This document shows, piece after piece, positions 27,511 to 35,877 of a stretch of DNA of 64,000 nt. Numbering within the stretch: the stretch's first letter is position 1; every line of letters starts with the position of its first letter. The DNA lies in contig JANXDS010000001.1 in NCBI GenBank assembly GCA_025059205.1, positions 297,582-361,581 on the forward strand, written 5' to 3'. The position numbers and the translations under genes are program-made. The DNA comes from Aigarchaeota archaeon. GTDB taxonomy: Archaea > Thermoproteota > Nitrososphaeria_A > Caldarchaeales > Wolframiiraptoraceae. The notes beneath the pieces were generated by a model. It was not told the DNA's origin and searched no databases. It saw only the letters and a program-made list of their open reading frames with translations.

Positions 27511-28254
27511 TTAAAGGATGTTAAATCCAGCTAAAACCTCGTCCAACTTGTTCAAGCTCTCTTCGATGCCACGTTTGCACTCTAGTGTCACAAACCCTTC
27601 GTATCCTTTTCTAGCCAGCGTTTCTAAAATCCTTCGCCATGGAACTCTCCCAGCATCTAAAGGCATATGTAAGTCACGTATACCGTCGTTGTCATGCAAA
27701 TGAACGTTCCTGAGCTTTTCATAGAGCCTACTTAAAAAATCGTCTATTTCTCCTTCGATGTATGCATGACCTACATCCAAGCATAGACCCAAGTTTTTTG
27801 CACACGTTGTATCAAAAAGTGTGACGAAATCTTCAACGGTGTTCAGATATGAACTCTCGTTTGACGTACAGTTCTCAACAAGCAGGTTTATTCCAAACGT
27901 TGAAGCAGTGGATGATAGCCTTTCTAGACTTTTAAGCGTAACTTCAAAATCTTCAAACTTTGGAGCATGTACAACGACGTAGCTGGAGCGTAATAGCCCA
28001 GCCAAAGATATTGTAACTTCAAGCCTTTTAAACCAAACGTGCCCTAATGCTAGCGGATTATAAGGCCCATGAACGTTTATCAACGTTAAATTACTAGGTG
28101 CGGCATTCTTATAACTCTCAACCTTTTTTACATCTAACTCATTGGGCTTTTCGTCTATTATTTCCCATACTTCTGCTCCTAAGCGTTTCAACCATTCTAA
28201 AATCCTACCGAATGGAGATTCATGAACCGAGAGAGTTGACACACAGGGTATCAT
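27511..28254 (-). CDS. Sugar phosphate isomerase/epimerase-like TIM barrel
   Basis: This 247-residue protein has the AP endonuclease 2 / xylose isomerase-like barrel. Metal-ligand segments are visible: LLVENCTSNE (Glu), GLCLDVGHAYIEGE (Asp, His), VHLHDNDG (His) and FVTLECKRG (Glu). Such proteins isomerise sugars or inositol derivatives, or act as DNA repair nucleases. The short form and lack of a typical endonuclease IV motif favour a sugar isomerase. It starts 18 bases after the exosome-associated gene, so they may share a transcript. Confidence 0.83.
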   Translation of the reverse strand: MIPCVSTLSVHESPFGRILEWLKRLGAEVWEIIDEKPNELDVKKVESYKNAAPSNLTLINVHGPYNPLALGHVWFKRLEVTISLAGLLRSSYVVVHAPKFEDFEVTLKSLERLSSTASTFGINLLVENCTSNESSYLNTVEDFVTLFDTTCAKNLGLCLDVGHAYIEGEIDDFLSRLYEKLRNVHLHDNDGIRDLHMPLDAGRVPWRRILETLARKGYEGFVTLECKRGIEESLNKLDEVLAGFNIL

Positions 28255-28272
28255 GCTCTTTACATCCTTTCC

Positions 28273-28671
28273 TCATTCTGTCAGCCACTCTACCAGCTTG
28301 TTCGGATCATCTGTTTTTATTGTAACTTTAATCGGGCCAAGCGGCGATTCGCCCTCAGCGTTCGAAAACGATACTTTACCAGCATATGCTGCTTGTTTAT
28401 GTAGATAGAATTCCACGACGTTGCCCCTTATTCCGCTCTTCATAACGGCCCTAGCAGCGGACCTTATTCTCCTTTGTCTTATCATGCGCTTTAACTTTCT
28501 AAGTGCGTTTATGTCTCTCGAACAACCTATCGCTTCATCTTGCACTACGTTCACCTTAACTTTAAATATGCTAAGTATGCTCTTCACAACCTTTTCCTCA
28601 TCCTCCGTCGGATTCAGATGTGCCCTGACTTCTAGGTCGGCATCCAACTTCGCACGCCTAATAAACAACAA
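28273..28671 (-). CDS. Exosome-associated RNA-binding protein (COG1325-like)
   Basis: This 132-residue protein begins MLFIRRAKLDADLEVRAHLNPTEDEEKV and contains RKLKRMIRQRRIRSAARAV and VEFYLHKQAAYAGKVSF. This resembles the archaeal family annotated as a predicted exosome subunit or RNA-binding protein. It probably binds RNA. No catalytic residues are evident. Its direct partner genes (Csl4, Rrp4) are not in this window. Confidence 0.8.
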   Translation of the reverse strand: MLFIRRAKLDADLEVRAHLNPTEDEEKVVKSILSIFKVKVNVVQDEAIGCSRDINALRKLKRMIRQRRIRSAARAVMKSGIRGNVVEFYLHKQAAYAGKVSFSNAEGESPLGPIKVTIKTDDPNKLVEWLTE

Positions 28672-28802
28672 AAAACATTCCTCTAAGATAAATCTTAGCT
28701 TTCCTACAACACATGATCAGACATGTGTGGGCTAGTATGACCTCGTATATATGAGTTAGCGTTCTAGCTATAAATAAAGGAATAAGGAAGCAAAGAGATA
28801 AG

Positions 28803-29930
28803 TTGGTGATGAGTGTGGAGGACGGACAGGACAAAAAACGTACAACGCATGCGTATAAAATCGATAAGATAAAGGAAGATGTATTGCAATCCTTAATGAA
28901 GCTTGGCGAGAAGATTGTGAATAATATCGAGGAAGGTGTTTTTCCGGAAATTCAGCTTCCATTAAGGGCGACGAGCAACATAATATACGATCCTAACTTG
29001 AGACAGTATGTGCTAGGAAATAAACATGTTTTAAGGACAACGAAAAATGTTAAGCACCTCAGACCATTCGCCCAGTTGATCTGGATTAGTAGCTTCGCTA
29101 AGAAACTAATAAAGGCTGGCAAAACTTCTACCCTTAGGGATACGTACTACGTCGCTATAGGCGAAGGCATAGATTTTGAAGACCAGAATGAAAGTGACAA
29201 TGCAATAGTCGAGTTAGAAAGCCTGCTGGGACATCCTAGGGAGGACCTTAACATATTCCCAGAAGAAAGAGCATCAATATACGGCGACTTGGTAATAGAA
29301 TACACGGTACCAGGTTTTAGGGGTAAGAGGGTTGATCTTTCATCGCACCCGGATGGTTTCGCCATAGGTCCAGCTCTAACAACGGCCGAATTCGTTAAGT
29401 GTGGTGCTGAAGTTCTCTTTGTCATAGAGAAAGGTGCGGTTTTTGCAAGGTTTGTGGAAGAAGGTGCCGATAAGAAATATAAAGCCCTTCTCATCCATAC
29501 GGCCGGTCAATCTCCAAGAAATGCAAGAAAACTGATTAGGAGGTTAAATGAGGAGCTTAACCTTCCCGTTTACATATTTGCGGATGCAGATCCTTTTGGT
29601 GTCCACATAGCATCAGTCTTAATCCATGGTTCGGCCATATCGGCACATCTACGTGAGCTGAACATCCCCGATGCCGTATGGGCCGGCCTATACGCATCAG
29701 ACATCATCAAGTATAAGCTTCCATCCATGAAATTTACCGAGCAGGACGCGAAAAGGTTGGAAGAGCTAAAAAGAGACCCGAGATACCAAACCGACCCATG
29801 GAAGAGGGAGTTGGGCGTGTTCTCAAAAATCGAGAGAAAAGCAGAGCTCGAGGCCTTCTCTAAGTATGGTCTAGAATTTATCGTAAAGGAATTCTTGCCT
29901 GAAAGGTTGGCAGAATTAACCAAGCGGTAA
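28803..29930 (+). CDS. top6A: DNA topoisomerase VI subunit A
   Basis: This 375-residue protein has the Spo11/Top6A layout: a winged-helix domain with the catalytic tyrosine in STLRDTYYVAIGE, and a TOPRIM domain with FVIEKGAVFARFV (Glu) and VYIFADADPFGVHIA (DxD). It makes double-strand breaks in partnership with Top6B, which is not in this window. The start is one of TTG 28803, GTG 28806, ATG 28809 or GTG 28815. The ribosome-binding site is ambiguous, since GGTGAT overlaps the first three. Confidence 0.95.
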   Translation: MVMSVEDGQDKKRTTHAYKIDKIKEDVLQSLMKLGEKIVNNIEEGVFPEIQLPLRATSNIIYDPNLRQYVLGNKHVLRTTKNVKHLRPFAQLIWISSFAKKLIKAGKTSTLRDTYYVAIGEGIDFEDQNESDNAIVELESLLGHPREDLNIFPEERASIYGDLVIEYTVPGFRGKRVDLSSHPDGFAIGPALTTAEFVKCGAEVLFVIEKGAVFARFVEEGADKKYKALLIHTAGQSPRNARKLIRRLNEELNLPVYIFADADPFGVHIASVLIHGSAISAHLRELNIPDAVWAGLYASDIIKYKLPSMKFTEQDAKRLEELKRDPRYQTDPWKRELGVFSKIERKAELEAFSKYGLEFIVKEFLPERLAELTKR

Positions 29931-30002
29931 ACGGACTCGACTACCGATTTTTTGTTATGGAAAAATGGGTTTAATACTTAACGTTAAAAACTGATATTAT
30001 GA

Positions 30003-30809
30003 GTGGAGCCAATCTTGTTTAAGATACCAGAAGTACCCGCCCTGCTGGTTGAACGACCTATTAAAAGCCTCATAATATCGGACGTCCACATAGGCTTCGA
30101 AGAAGAGCTCCATAATATCGGTTTTAGGGTTCCTTCCCAAAGCTGGAAGCTCGTTGAAGAGATCAAACACTTGATAGAAAAAACTGGAGTTAAAAGGTTA
30201 ATAATTTTAGGTGACCTTAAACATAAGGTTCCAGGGACCTCTAAGATTGAATGGAGATATTTGTCCAGTATGGTCGAAGACGTTCGGAGAATAGTTGATG
30301 AGGTAATACTGGTTCCAGGAAATCACGATGCTGGCATAGTCAAGGTACTTGGAAATTCTGTCGTTTATGCCCCGTCAAGAGGTCTTGTCATAGAAGATGG
30401 AGAACACAAAGTTGGTTTATTTCATGGTCATACGTGGCCTTCAATAAACCTCTCAAACGCTGACATACTGGTGATGGGACATATACATCCTGTCGTCAGG
30501 TTAAGAGCGGAACTCGGTTTTACTATTAGGAAAAGAGTTTGGCTAAGTCTCGAAACCGAGAGAGCATCGCTGGTGAGAAGGTTAAGAAGACAACGAAACT
30601 TGAAGACCCCGAGGGGACGTATGAACCTTTTAGTGATGCCGTCCTTTAACGACTTCCTTTCGGGTGTCGCTGTGAACGCCGTATCGGAGGGGCGGGAACT
30701 ATTAGGACCAATAATGAAATCGGGCTTGTTTGATTTATCTAAGGCCGAGGTTTACATGCTTGACGGCACGCATCTAGGTAAGGTTTCAGACCTGAGGGAA
30801 TTTGCATGA
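30003..30809 (+). CDS. Metallophosphoesterase (COG1407 type)
   Basis: This 268-residue protein has the calcineurin-like metal set: SDVHIGFE, ILGDLKHKV, VPGNHD, FHGHTWP and MGHIHP. It belongs to the archaeal COG1407 group, often placed near helicases and thought to act as a nuclease or phosphoesterase in DNA or RNA repair. The C-terminal part (RGRMNLLVMPSFNDFLSG) is typical of this group. The start is GTG at 30003. Its stop overlaps the next ATG in an ATGA junction, so it is translationally coupled to a SWIM-domain protein. Confidence 0.86.
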   Translation: MEPILFKIPEVPALLVERPIKSLIISDVHIGFEEELHNIGFRVPSQSWKLVEEIKHLIEKTGVKRLIILGDLKHKVPGTSKIEWRYLSSMVEDVRRIVDEVILVPGNHDAGIVKVLGNSVVYAPSRGLVIEDGEHKVGLFHGHTWPSINLSNADILVMGHIHPVVRLRAELGFTIRKRVWLSLETERASLVRRLRRQRNLKTPRGRMNLLVMPSFNDFLSGVAVNAVSEGRELLGPIMKSGLFDLSKAEVYMLDGTHLGKVSDLREFA

Positions 30810-31141
30810 ATGATGAGCTGAGCCTATTGAGGGAAAAATATGGTTCTATGTACGATGAGGCGATGAATGCCGTAGAAAGAGGCCTCGTGAAACGTTATGT
30901 ATTCAAGCCTAGCGGCAGGGTTAGGTGGGTTGTCGTAGGCAGGACACAGGATTACCTAATATTACTTAAAGCAGGATACTGCACGTGCGACGATTTCTAC
31001 TTTAGAGTCTTAAGTCATGAAAAGCCCATGTGCTATCATTTATTGGCCGCTAAGATGGCTTTAGAAAGCGGAAAGTACGAGGAAATATACGAAGAGGACA
31101 GATGGTACCCCAAGCTGTTAAACGAATGGTTACCGAAATAG
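30806..31141 (+). CDS. SWIM zinc-finger protein
   Basis: This 111-residue protein has the SWIM signature C-x-C-x(n)-C-x-H as YCTCDDFYFRVLSHEKPMCYHLLAA. SWIM domains bind DNA or protein partners. The gene overlaps the metallophosphoesterase by four bases, suggesting that the two act together, probably on nucleic acid. No other domain is present. Confidence 0.85.
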   Translation: MNDELSLLREKYGSMYDEAMNAVERGLVKRYVFKPSGRVRWVVVGRTQDYLILLKAGYCTCDDFYFRVLSHEKPMCYHLLAAKMALESGKYEEIYEEDRWYPKLLNEWLPK

Positions 31142-31211
31142 AAATTTTAATCGTTCCATAAGAGTGTTTTTCAGGATCTTAAAATTCTACCGTGTATACT
31201 TAAAACAATGA

Positions 31212-31964
31212 ATGTTAAACGTAGTTTTCATCGGCACAGCTGGATGCGGGAAGACTAGTTTAACACATGTTTTCGGCAAATGGTTAGAAAATGAGCTAGA
31301 CGCAGACGTATCATATGTCAACTTAGACCCTGGAGTTCATATAACGCCCTACAGCCCGTCATATGATGTAAGAGAGATAATAACCGTTGAGAGGTTAATG
31401 GATTATGGGCTAGGACCTAACGGTGCGATGATCAGAGCAGCTGAGATAATAGAAGAGAAGATCTCCGAGGTATCTAGGAAGGTTCGTGCTCTCGAATCAG
31501 ATTTTAAGTTAATAGACACTCCTGGACAGATGGAGCTATTCTTATTTAGACCTATGGGTCCGAGGTTTATCGAAGAGATGTCTAAACATACTCCGACGGT
31601 TTCTGTGTACATAATCGACCCAGCTTTGGTCTCTAATCTAAGCGGTTTGGCCATATCGTTTCTGTTACCGGTAATGACCAGACTCAGATTAGGTGTTCCA
31701 GTAGTCTCTGTGATAAACAAAGCAGATTTACTTGAAGTATACAAGGTTGAAGAGTTCTCAAAAAATCTGCGTGCTTTGGAGGAAAAGATGTTCTCCGAAG
31801 AGAGAGGGTTGATAGTAGACCTGGCATCGAGGTTTCTTGAATTGATCGAGGAATTTTCCAAGAATATTAGGATAGTTAAGACGTCAGCTAAAACGGGAGA
31901 AGGTATGAACGACCTTTATACGTTAATCCACGAAGCTCTGTGCGAATGCGGCGACCTGATGTAG
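31212..31964 (+). CDS. GPN-loop GTPase
   Basis: This 250-residue protein carries the P-loop GTAGCGKTSL, the diagnostic GPN loop in DYGLGPNGAM, the G3 region LIDTPGQMELF and the G4 motif NKAD. GPN-loop GTPases are dimeric enzymes. Eukaryotic relatives aid RNA polymerase II assembly, and the archaeal role is less clear. The ATG at 31212 overlaps a first ATG four bases earlier that is out of frame. No partner gene is obvious. Confidence 0.94.
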   Translation: MLNVVFIGTAGCGKTSLTHVFGKWLENELDADVSYVNLDPGVHITPYSPSYDVREIITVERLMDYGLGPNGAMIRAAEIIEEKISEVSRKVRALESDFKLIDTPGQMELFLFRPMGPRFIEEMSKHTPTVSVYIIDPALVSNLSGLAISFLLPVMTRLRLGVPVVSVINKADLLEVYKVEEFSKNLRALEEKMFSEERGLIVDLASRFLELIEEFSKNIRIVKTSAKTGEGMNDLYTLIHEALCECGDLM

Positions 31965-32009
31965 TCATAATGCAAAATTAATATTAGGGGTAGCGATGTA
32001 GTTTACCGA

Positions 32010-32129
32010 GCCGGGGTCCCTTAGCCAGGTATAGGGGCGGCCTCGAGATCTCCGTAGGAGAATGTGCTGGTCAAGAAAGCCGCTGACCCGGTGAGGGTCG
32101 CCTGGGTTCGAATCCCAGCCCCGGCGCCA
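32010..32129 (+). tRNA. tRNA-Ser(CGA) with 30-base intron
   Basis: The acceptor stem is GCCGGGG / CCCCGGC with discriminator G, and CCA is encoded (32127-32129). The D arm is CCTTAGCCAGGTATAGG. The anticodon stem is GCGGC / GCCGC, with anticodon CGA at 32044-32046. A long variable arm (GACCC / GGGTC) marks it as class II, and the T arm is CTGGG-TTCGAAT-CCCAG. An intron of about 30 bases (32048-32077) splits the anticodon loop after position 37. The splice site is a relaxed bulge-helix-bulge (exon CTCG against intron CAAG, with one mismatch). Confidence 0.9.
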
Positions 32130-32461
32130 CTTCAGCTTATTAGATAAATTGCCAAGTTCTTTGAGTACGCATCAATCATTTCCTGGCATGCTGGTAATGC
32201 TCCTCGAAACGCCTAGGAACCCCACGTTGATCATTAATTCTCTTTGAGAATTGGCCGGAGCCTGTCGTGTTGTGTTCGTCCTTTACGTTAAAAAGGTAGC
32301 GACTGTATGACTTTAAAGATCTCCCGGCTGGCTCCGAGATTCATAAAAGCGCTATGGTCTTTTTCGTTAAATCAAAATGCTATCGTCAATTACACAAACA
32401 TGTAAAATTTATTCTCGCACAAAAACTATTGTTTATATATTAGAGTAAAAGCGGCTAAGAT
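32130..32461 (+). other. 332-base intergenic region with possible structured RNA and ECF promoter
   Basis: No gene of convincing length lies here. A perfect 7-bp hairpin (AATTCTC-TTT-GAGAATT, 32236-32252) is followed by a long-range 7-bp pair, CGGAGCC (32256-32262) with GGCTCCG (32330-32336). A TATA element TTTATATATTA (32432-32442) sits 20 to 30 bases before the ecfS ATG and predicts a leaderless start there. The structured part would therefore be outside the ecfS mRNA. It could be a separate small RNA or unrelated. Confidence 0.4.
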
Positions 32462-33028
32462 ATGGAACAAGAAGTAGTCGTAAAGTACAAGAAACCTGAC
32501 GCGCTAACGGCAATCGCCTATGCAGTTATGACTGGAGCCATTACCGGTGTAGGCTTTTTGCTTACTGCTCCTGTGCCGCTAATACCCGGTGCGATTCACT
32601 GGAGGGTCATGGCTTTTCTTCCTTGCGTATTCGGCGTACTCTTCGGCCCGGTCATAGGGTTCCTATCCGGTGCCATAGGCAACACCTTGTGGGCGATAAT
32701 AGGTGGTTACTTTAATCCGGCGACCCCTATCTTCGATCTAATAGGCGTAGGTCTAACCGGTCTTATACCTGGGCTAATATGCACACCCAAAGATACGATG
32801 AGCGGTAAGGGAATCCTGAAAGTGGCAATTATATCGCTCATATCAGGCATAATCATGGTGCCGATAGTCGCAGTAGGTTTCGACTGGGTCGGAGTAGCAC
32901 CATTCGGGCCTGCCGTTTTCATGCTAGCGGTCAGCGACCTGCCGCCCATCCTCGTCGGAACGCCGATAGTTCTGAAGGCCATAGCCCCTCCGCTGATTAG
33001 GAGGGGGCTCCTCAAATGGAGGCTTTAG
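32462..33028 (+). CDS. ECF transporter S component, substrate unknown
   Basis: This 188-residue protein has about six helices, with the segments LTAIAYAVMTGAITG, FGVLFGPVIGFLSGAIGNTLW and GVGLTGLIPGLICTP. This fits an ECF substrate-binding component. It is followed directly by fused EcfA ATPases, EcfT and a phosphoribosyltransferase in one operon. The last gene suggests that the substrate is a nucleobase or related compound. The S component itself gives no specificity. A leaderless start at 32462 follows a strong TATA box. Confidence 0.85.
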   Translation: MEQEVVVKYKKPDALTAIAYAVMTGAITGVGFLLTAPVPLIPGAIHWRVMAFLPCVFGVLFGPVIGFLSGAIGNTLWAIIGGYFNPATPIFDLIGVGLTGLIPGLICTPKDTMSGKGILKVAIISLISGIIMVPIVAVGFDWVGVAPFGPAVFMLAVSDLPPILVGTPIVLKAIAPPLIRRGLLKWRL

Positions 33029-34500
33029 GCGATCGTGGTCTTAAGGCGATCGGTCTAGGGTGTAGATACGATAAAAGTTGGGTATTCAAAGACCTCAATT
33101 TTTCTGTTAAACCCGGAGAAGCTCTTGGAATAATCGGACCGAGCGGCTCGGGAAAGACTACGCTCGCTTATTGCATTACAGGAATTATTCCCAAGAACTT
33201 AAAGGGTGAAGTAGCAGGAAGCGTTTACGTCGATGGAAACAATATACTGGAGCTGGACGACAAAGAAAGGTATAAGATTGTAAACGTGGTCCTGCAGAAC
33301 TACGAGATACAAATATTCGGCCTTACGGTTGAAGAAGATCTTTTATTCGTACTCGAAAACCTTGAGCTAGACGAAGAAGAAACCGAGAAGAGACTCGAAT
33401 GGGCTCTAGAACGCTTCGGGCTGAAAGAGTACAGAAATTATCAGGTTAATGAACTTTCGGGTGGACTTCGACAAAGGCTCGCGTTAGCTTCAACGCTTTT
33501 GATGCGACCAAAATATCTTGTAATGGACGACCCTATGGCCAACCTAGATTGGCGCGGTATAGTTGAATTACGACAAACACTTCGGATGTTGAAAGATAGC
33601 GGGCACGGTTTAGTGATAATGGCCAGGAGACTTAAGGGTCTGGACTCGGTAATTGATAAGACGATTACATTAGGATACGAACCAGCTCAACAGAATATGC
33701 TGGATGATGTGTTGGGAGAATCCCGCCCTACATTTATTGAAGACGACCCTGTTATCAAGTTTGAGAACGTTTGGTTCAAGTATGCTAGGAGGATGGTTTT
33801 AAAGAACGTTAACCTAACTATAAACCGTGGTCAGTGTGTAGTTCTGATGGGGCCAAACGGTTCAGGAAAGACTACGCTCGCTAAACACATCAACGGTTTA
33901 CTTAAGCCTTCAAGCGGAAGGGTCTTGGTTCTTGGAAAAGACACAAAAATACACGGGCCTGCACAAATAGCAAAGCACGTCGGATTCGTATTTCAAGATC
34001 CAGACAAGCACATTACACAAGAAAGCGTTTGGGAAGAGGCTATCTTTGGAGCTAAAAATCTAGGTTTATCCTGTTCTTATGCCGAGACGGTATTAGAAGT
34101 ATTAAAGCTTAATCATCGAAAAAATGATCCGCCCTACTGCTTAAGCATGGGTGAAAGGATTCGGTTATCTATAGCCGGCGTCTTAGCTATGAACCCAGAG
34201 GTGTTGATTTTTGACGAGCCAACTACAGGACAAGATGAAGAGACTCTGTCAATCATCAACTCATTACTAAAGAAGATGAAAACCGAAGGGAAAACTATAT
34301 TAGTAATCACCCATGATAGCGATTTTGCTCTGAAAATAGGCGACAGAATTATTGTCATATACGACGGTAGTGTGGTGGCAGACGGCCAGCCAAGAAGGAT
34401 CCTCTTTGATAACGGCTTACTCGAAAAATTTGGATTGGAGCCCCCATCAAACGTTTTAGTCCAACCGGTCAAGGAGGTGTTTGACTATGCCAAAGCTTGA
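33016..34500 (+). CDS. ECF transporter ATPase, two fused ABC domains
   Basis: This 494-residue protein holds two ABC ATPase domains in tandem. The first has Walker A GPSGSGKTT, signature LSGGLRQR and Walker B LVMDDP. The second has GPNGSGKTT and Walker B LIFDEP, with a weakly degenerate signature LSMGERIR. It corresponds to EcfA1 and EcfA2 joined in one chain and powers import with EcfT. The ATG at 33016 overlaps the ecfS end by 13 bases. Confidence 0.95.
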   Translation: MEALGDRGLKAIGLGCRYDKSWVFKDLNFSVKPGEALGIIGPSGSGKTTLAYCITGIIPKNLKGEVAGSVYVDGNNILELDDKERYKIVNVVLQNYEIQIFGLTVEEDLLFVLENLELDEEETEKRLEWALERFGLKEYRNYQVNELSGGLRQRLALASTLLMRPKYLVMDDPMANLDWRGIVELRQTLRMLKDSGHGLVIMARRLKGLDSVIDKTITLGYEPAQQNMLDDVLGESRPTFIEDDPVIKFENVWFKYARRMVLKNVNLTINRGQCVVLMGPNGSGKTTLAKHINGLLKPSSGRVLVLGKDTKIHGPAQIAKHVGFVFQDPDKHITQESVWEEAIFGAKNLGLSCSYAETVLEVLKLNHRKNDPPYCLSMGERIRLSIAGVLAMNPEVLIFDEPTTGQDEETLSIINSLLKKMKTEGKTILVITHDSDFALKIGDRIIVIYDGSVVADGQPRRILFDNGLLEKFGLEPPSNVLVQPVKEVFDYAKA

Positions 34501-35197
34501 TTGTAGAAGCAAACTAGTCTTTTTCTTCTCGATTATGGCCCTCACTTTCATTTGTAAGGATTTTTGGTGCATGCTCGCCCTCCTAGCTACGGCGTTCGTA
34601 ATAGTGATCATGAAAGGATTTTCCCTACTCAGTAAAAGCTTAAGGATGACGATCCCTATGGTCGTCGTTGCGTTTGTTGTATGGTCCATGCTCCACAATT
34701 GGTCCCTTTTTCAATCTGGAGGAGCCGGCTTAGACTGGCAGCTTGGAGGTTTCATGGCTATGAGGTTATTCACAATTTTAATGATATCTGCCGGATTCTT
34801 AGCGACAGTTAAACCGGGAGATCTGATGAAGGGACTTTCCTTATTTGGCATACCGTACGGAGTAGTATTCACCACTGGTCTGGCCCTCAGGCACGTCTAC
34901 ACCGTAGCAGACGACTACCATGCGGTCAAAGAAGCCCTCTCCTCAAGAGGTCTGGAGTTTGATAAAGGCCCCCTCAACAAAAGGATTAGAAATTATGTGT
35001 TTGTTTTGACACCGCTGTTAATAAGGAGCATCGAGAATGCTGAAAAGTTAGTGCTTGCGATGAAATTAAAGGTGTTCTCGCTCGGTAGGAGGCGAAGGAG
35101 AAGCGAAAAACTCGGTCCGCTGGATATGCTATTGATGGTGTCTTCCCTCGTCGCGGTGGTGCTTGCAATTCTCCATTATTGGGTAGGGATTATCTAG
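34487..35197 (+). CDS. ecfT: ECF transporter transmembrane component EcfT
   Basis: The protein has five or six helices and the EcfT coupling motifs EALSSRGLEF (A-x-R-x-G pattern) and AMKLKVFSLG near the end. It couples the ATPases to the S component. The ATG at 34487 is 8 bases after a strong ribosome-binding site (GGAGGTG). An earlier TTG at 34481 is too close to it. The gene overlaps the ATPase gene end, and the next gene begins directly after its stop. Confidence 0.92.
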   Translation: MPKLDCRSKLVFFFSIMALTFICKDFWCMLALLATAFVIVIMKGFSLLSKSLRMTIPMVVVAFVVWSMLHNWSLFQSGGAGLDWQLGGFMAMRLFTILMISAGFLATVKPGDLMKGLSLFGIPYGVVFTTGLALRHVYTVADDYHAVKEALSSRGLEFDKGPLNKRIRNYVFVLTPLLIRSIENAEKLVLAMKLKVFSLGRRRRRSEKLGPLDMLLMVSSLVAVVLAILHYWVGII

Positions 35198-35824
35198 ATG
35201 TTGAATAGAGTTATGCTTTACAACGGCGAGTCCACCTACAGAGTTAGGATCGGCGACATCGTAAGGGAGTTGCCAATAGTCCAGGTTGAGGAAGGGCTTT
35301 GGATAGCATCCGATGCGGACCTGGTTTTGGGCGACATAGAGTTCGTTCTTCATGCAGCTGAGCTGATTTCTAAAAAGGTTGAACCTTTGGGTCCAGACGT
35401 GATAGTTTCGCCTGAGGCAAAGGCATTACCGCTTGCGTTCCAGGTTGCCAAGAACCTCGGACATAGTAAAATAGTCTTCGTAAGAAAGAGCGTCAAAGCT
35501 TACATGTCGGACTATCTACTCGTGGAGGTTAAGTCTATCACGACCAACGAGAAACAGACTCTTGTTCTGACTAGAGGAGATGCGGAATACCTAGAGGGAA
35601 AAAAGGTCTGTCTTCTGGATGATGTGGTGTCGACGGGAGGTACACTAAAGGCCCTAGAGAGCATAACCAACAAGGCCGGTGGAAAAATTATTTGCAAGGC
35701 TTCTGTATGGATAGAAGGACCATGGTATGAAGGTGACCTGATGTTCCTTGGAGAGCTACCGGTGTTCGTGAACGAAGAAAAACTTAAGGAGCTGGAGGCT
35801 GCCCTATGCAAAATTCATAAGTGA
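35198..35824 (+). CDS. Phosphoribosyltransferase (Apt-like)
   Basis: This 208-residue protein has the type I PRTase PRPP-binding loop VCLLDDVVSTGGTL (residues about 136-149) and an adenine-PRTase-like region (PDVIVSPEAKALPLAFQVAK, VFVRKSVKAY). Such enzymes convert a nucleobase and PRPP to a nucleotide. No helix-turn-helix is present, so a regulator role is unlikely. It follows ecfT with no gap, and operon context suggests it traps a nucleobase brought in by the transporter. Base specificity is unknown. Confidence 0.85.
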   Translation: MLNRVMLYNGESTYRVRIGDIVRELPIVQVEEGLWIASDADLVLGDIEFVLHAAELISKKVEPLGPDVIVSPEAKALPLAFQVAKNLGHSKIVFVRKSVKAYMSDYLLVEVKSITTNEKQTLVLTRGDAEYLEGKKVCLLDDVVSTGGTLKALESITNKAGGKIICKASVWIEGPWYEGDLMFLGELPVFVNEEKLKELEAALCKIHK

Positions 35825-35877
35825 CGCATGAACTATCAAGGACAAAGCTCAAAAACATAATTTTATACGTACATGAT

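Noticed and set aside
32130..32230. Short minus-strand frame ending in an apparent protein tail near tRNA-Ser
   Set aside because: About 26 codons between stops with no start, no recognisable family and no ribosome-binding site. It is too short to call an integration remnant.
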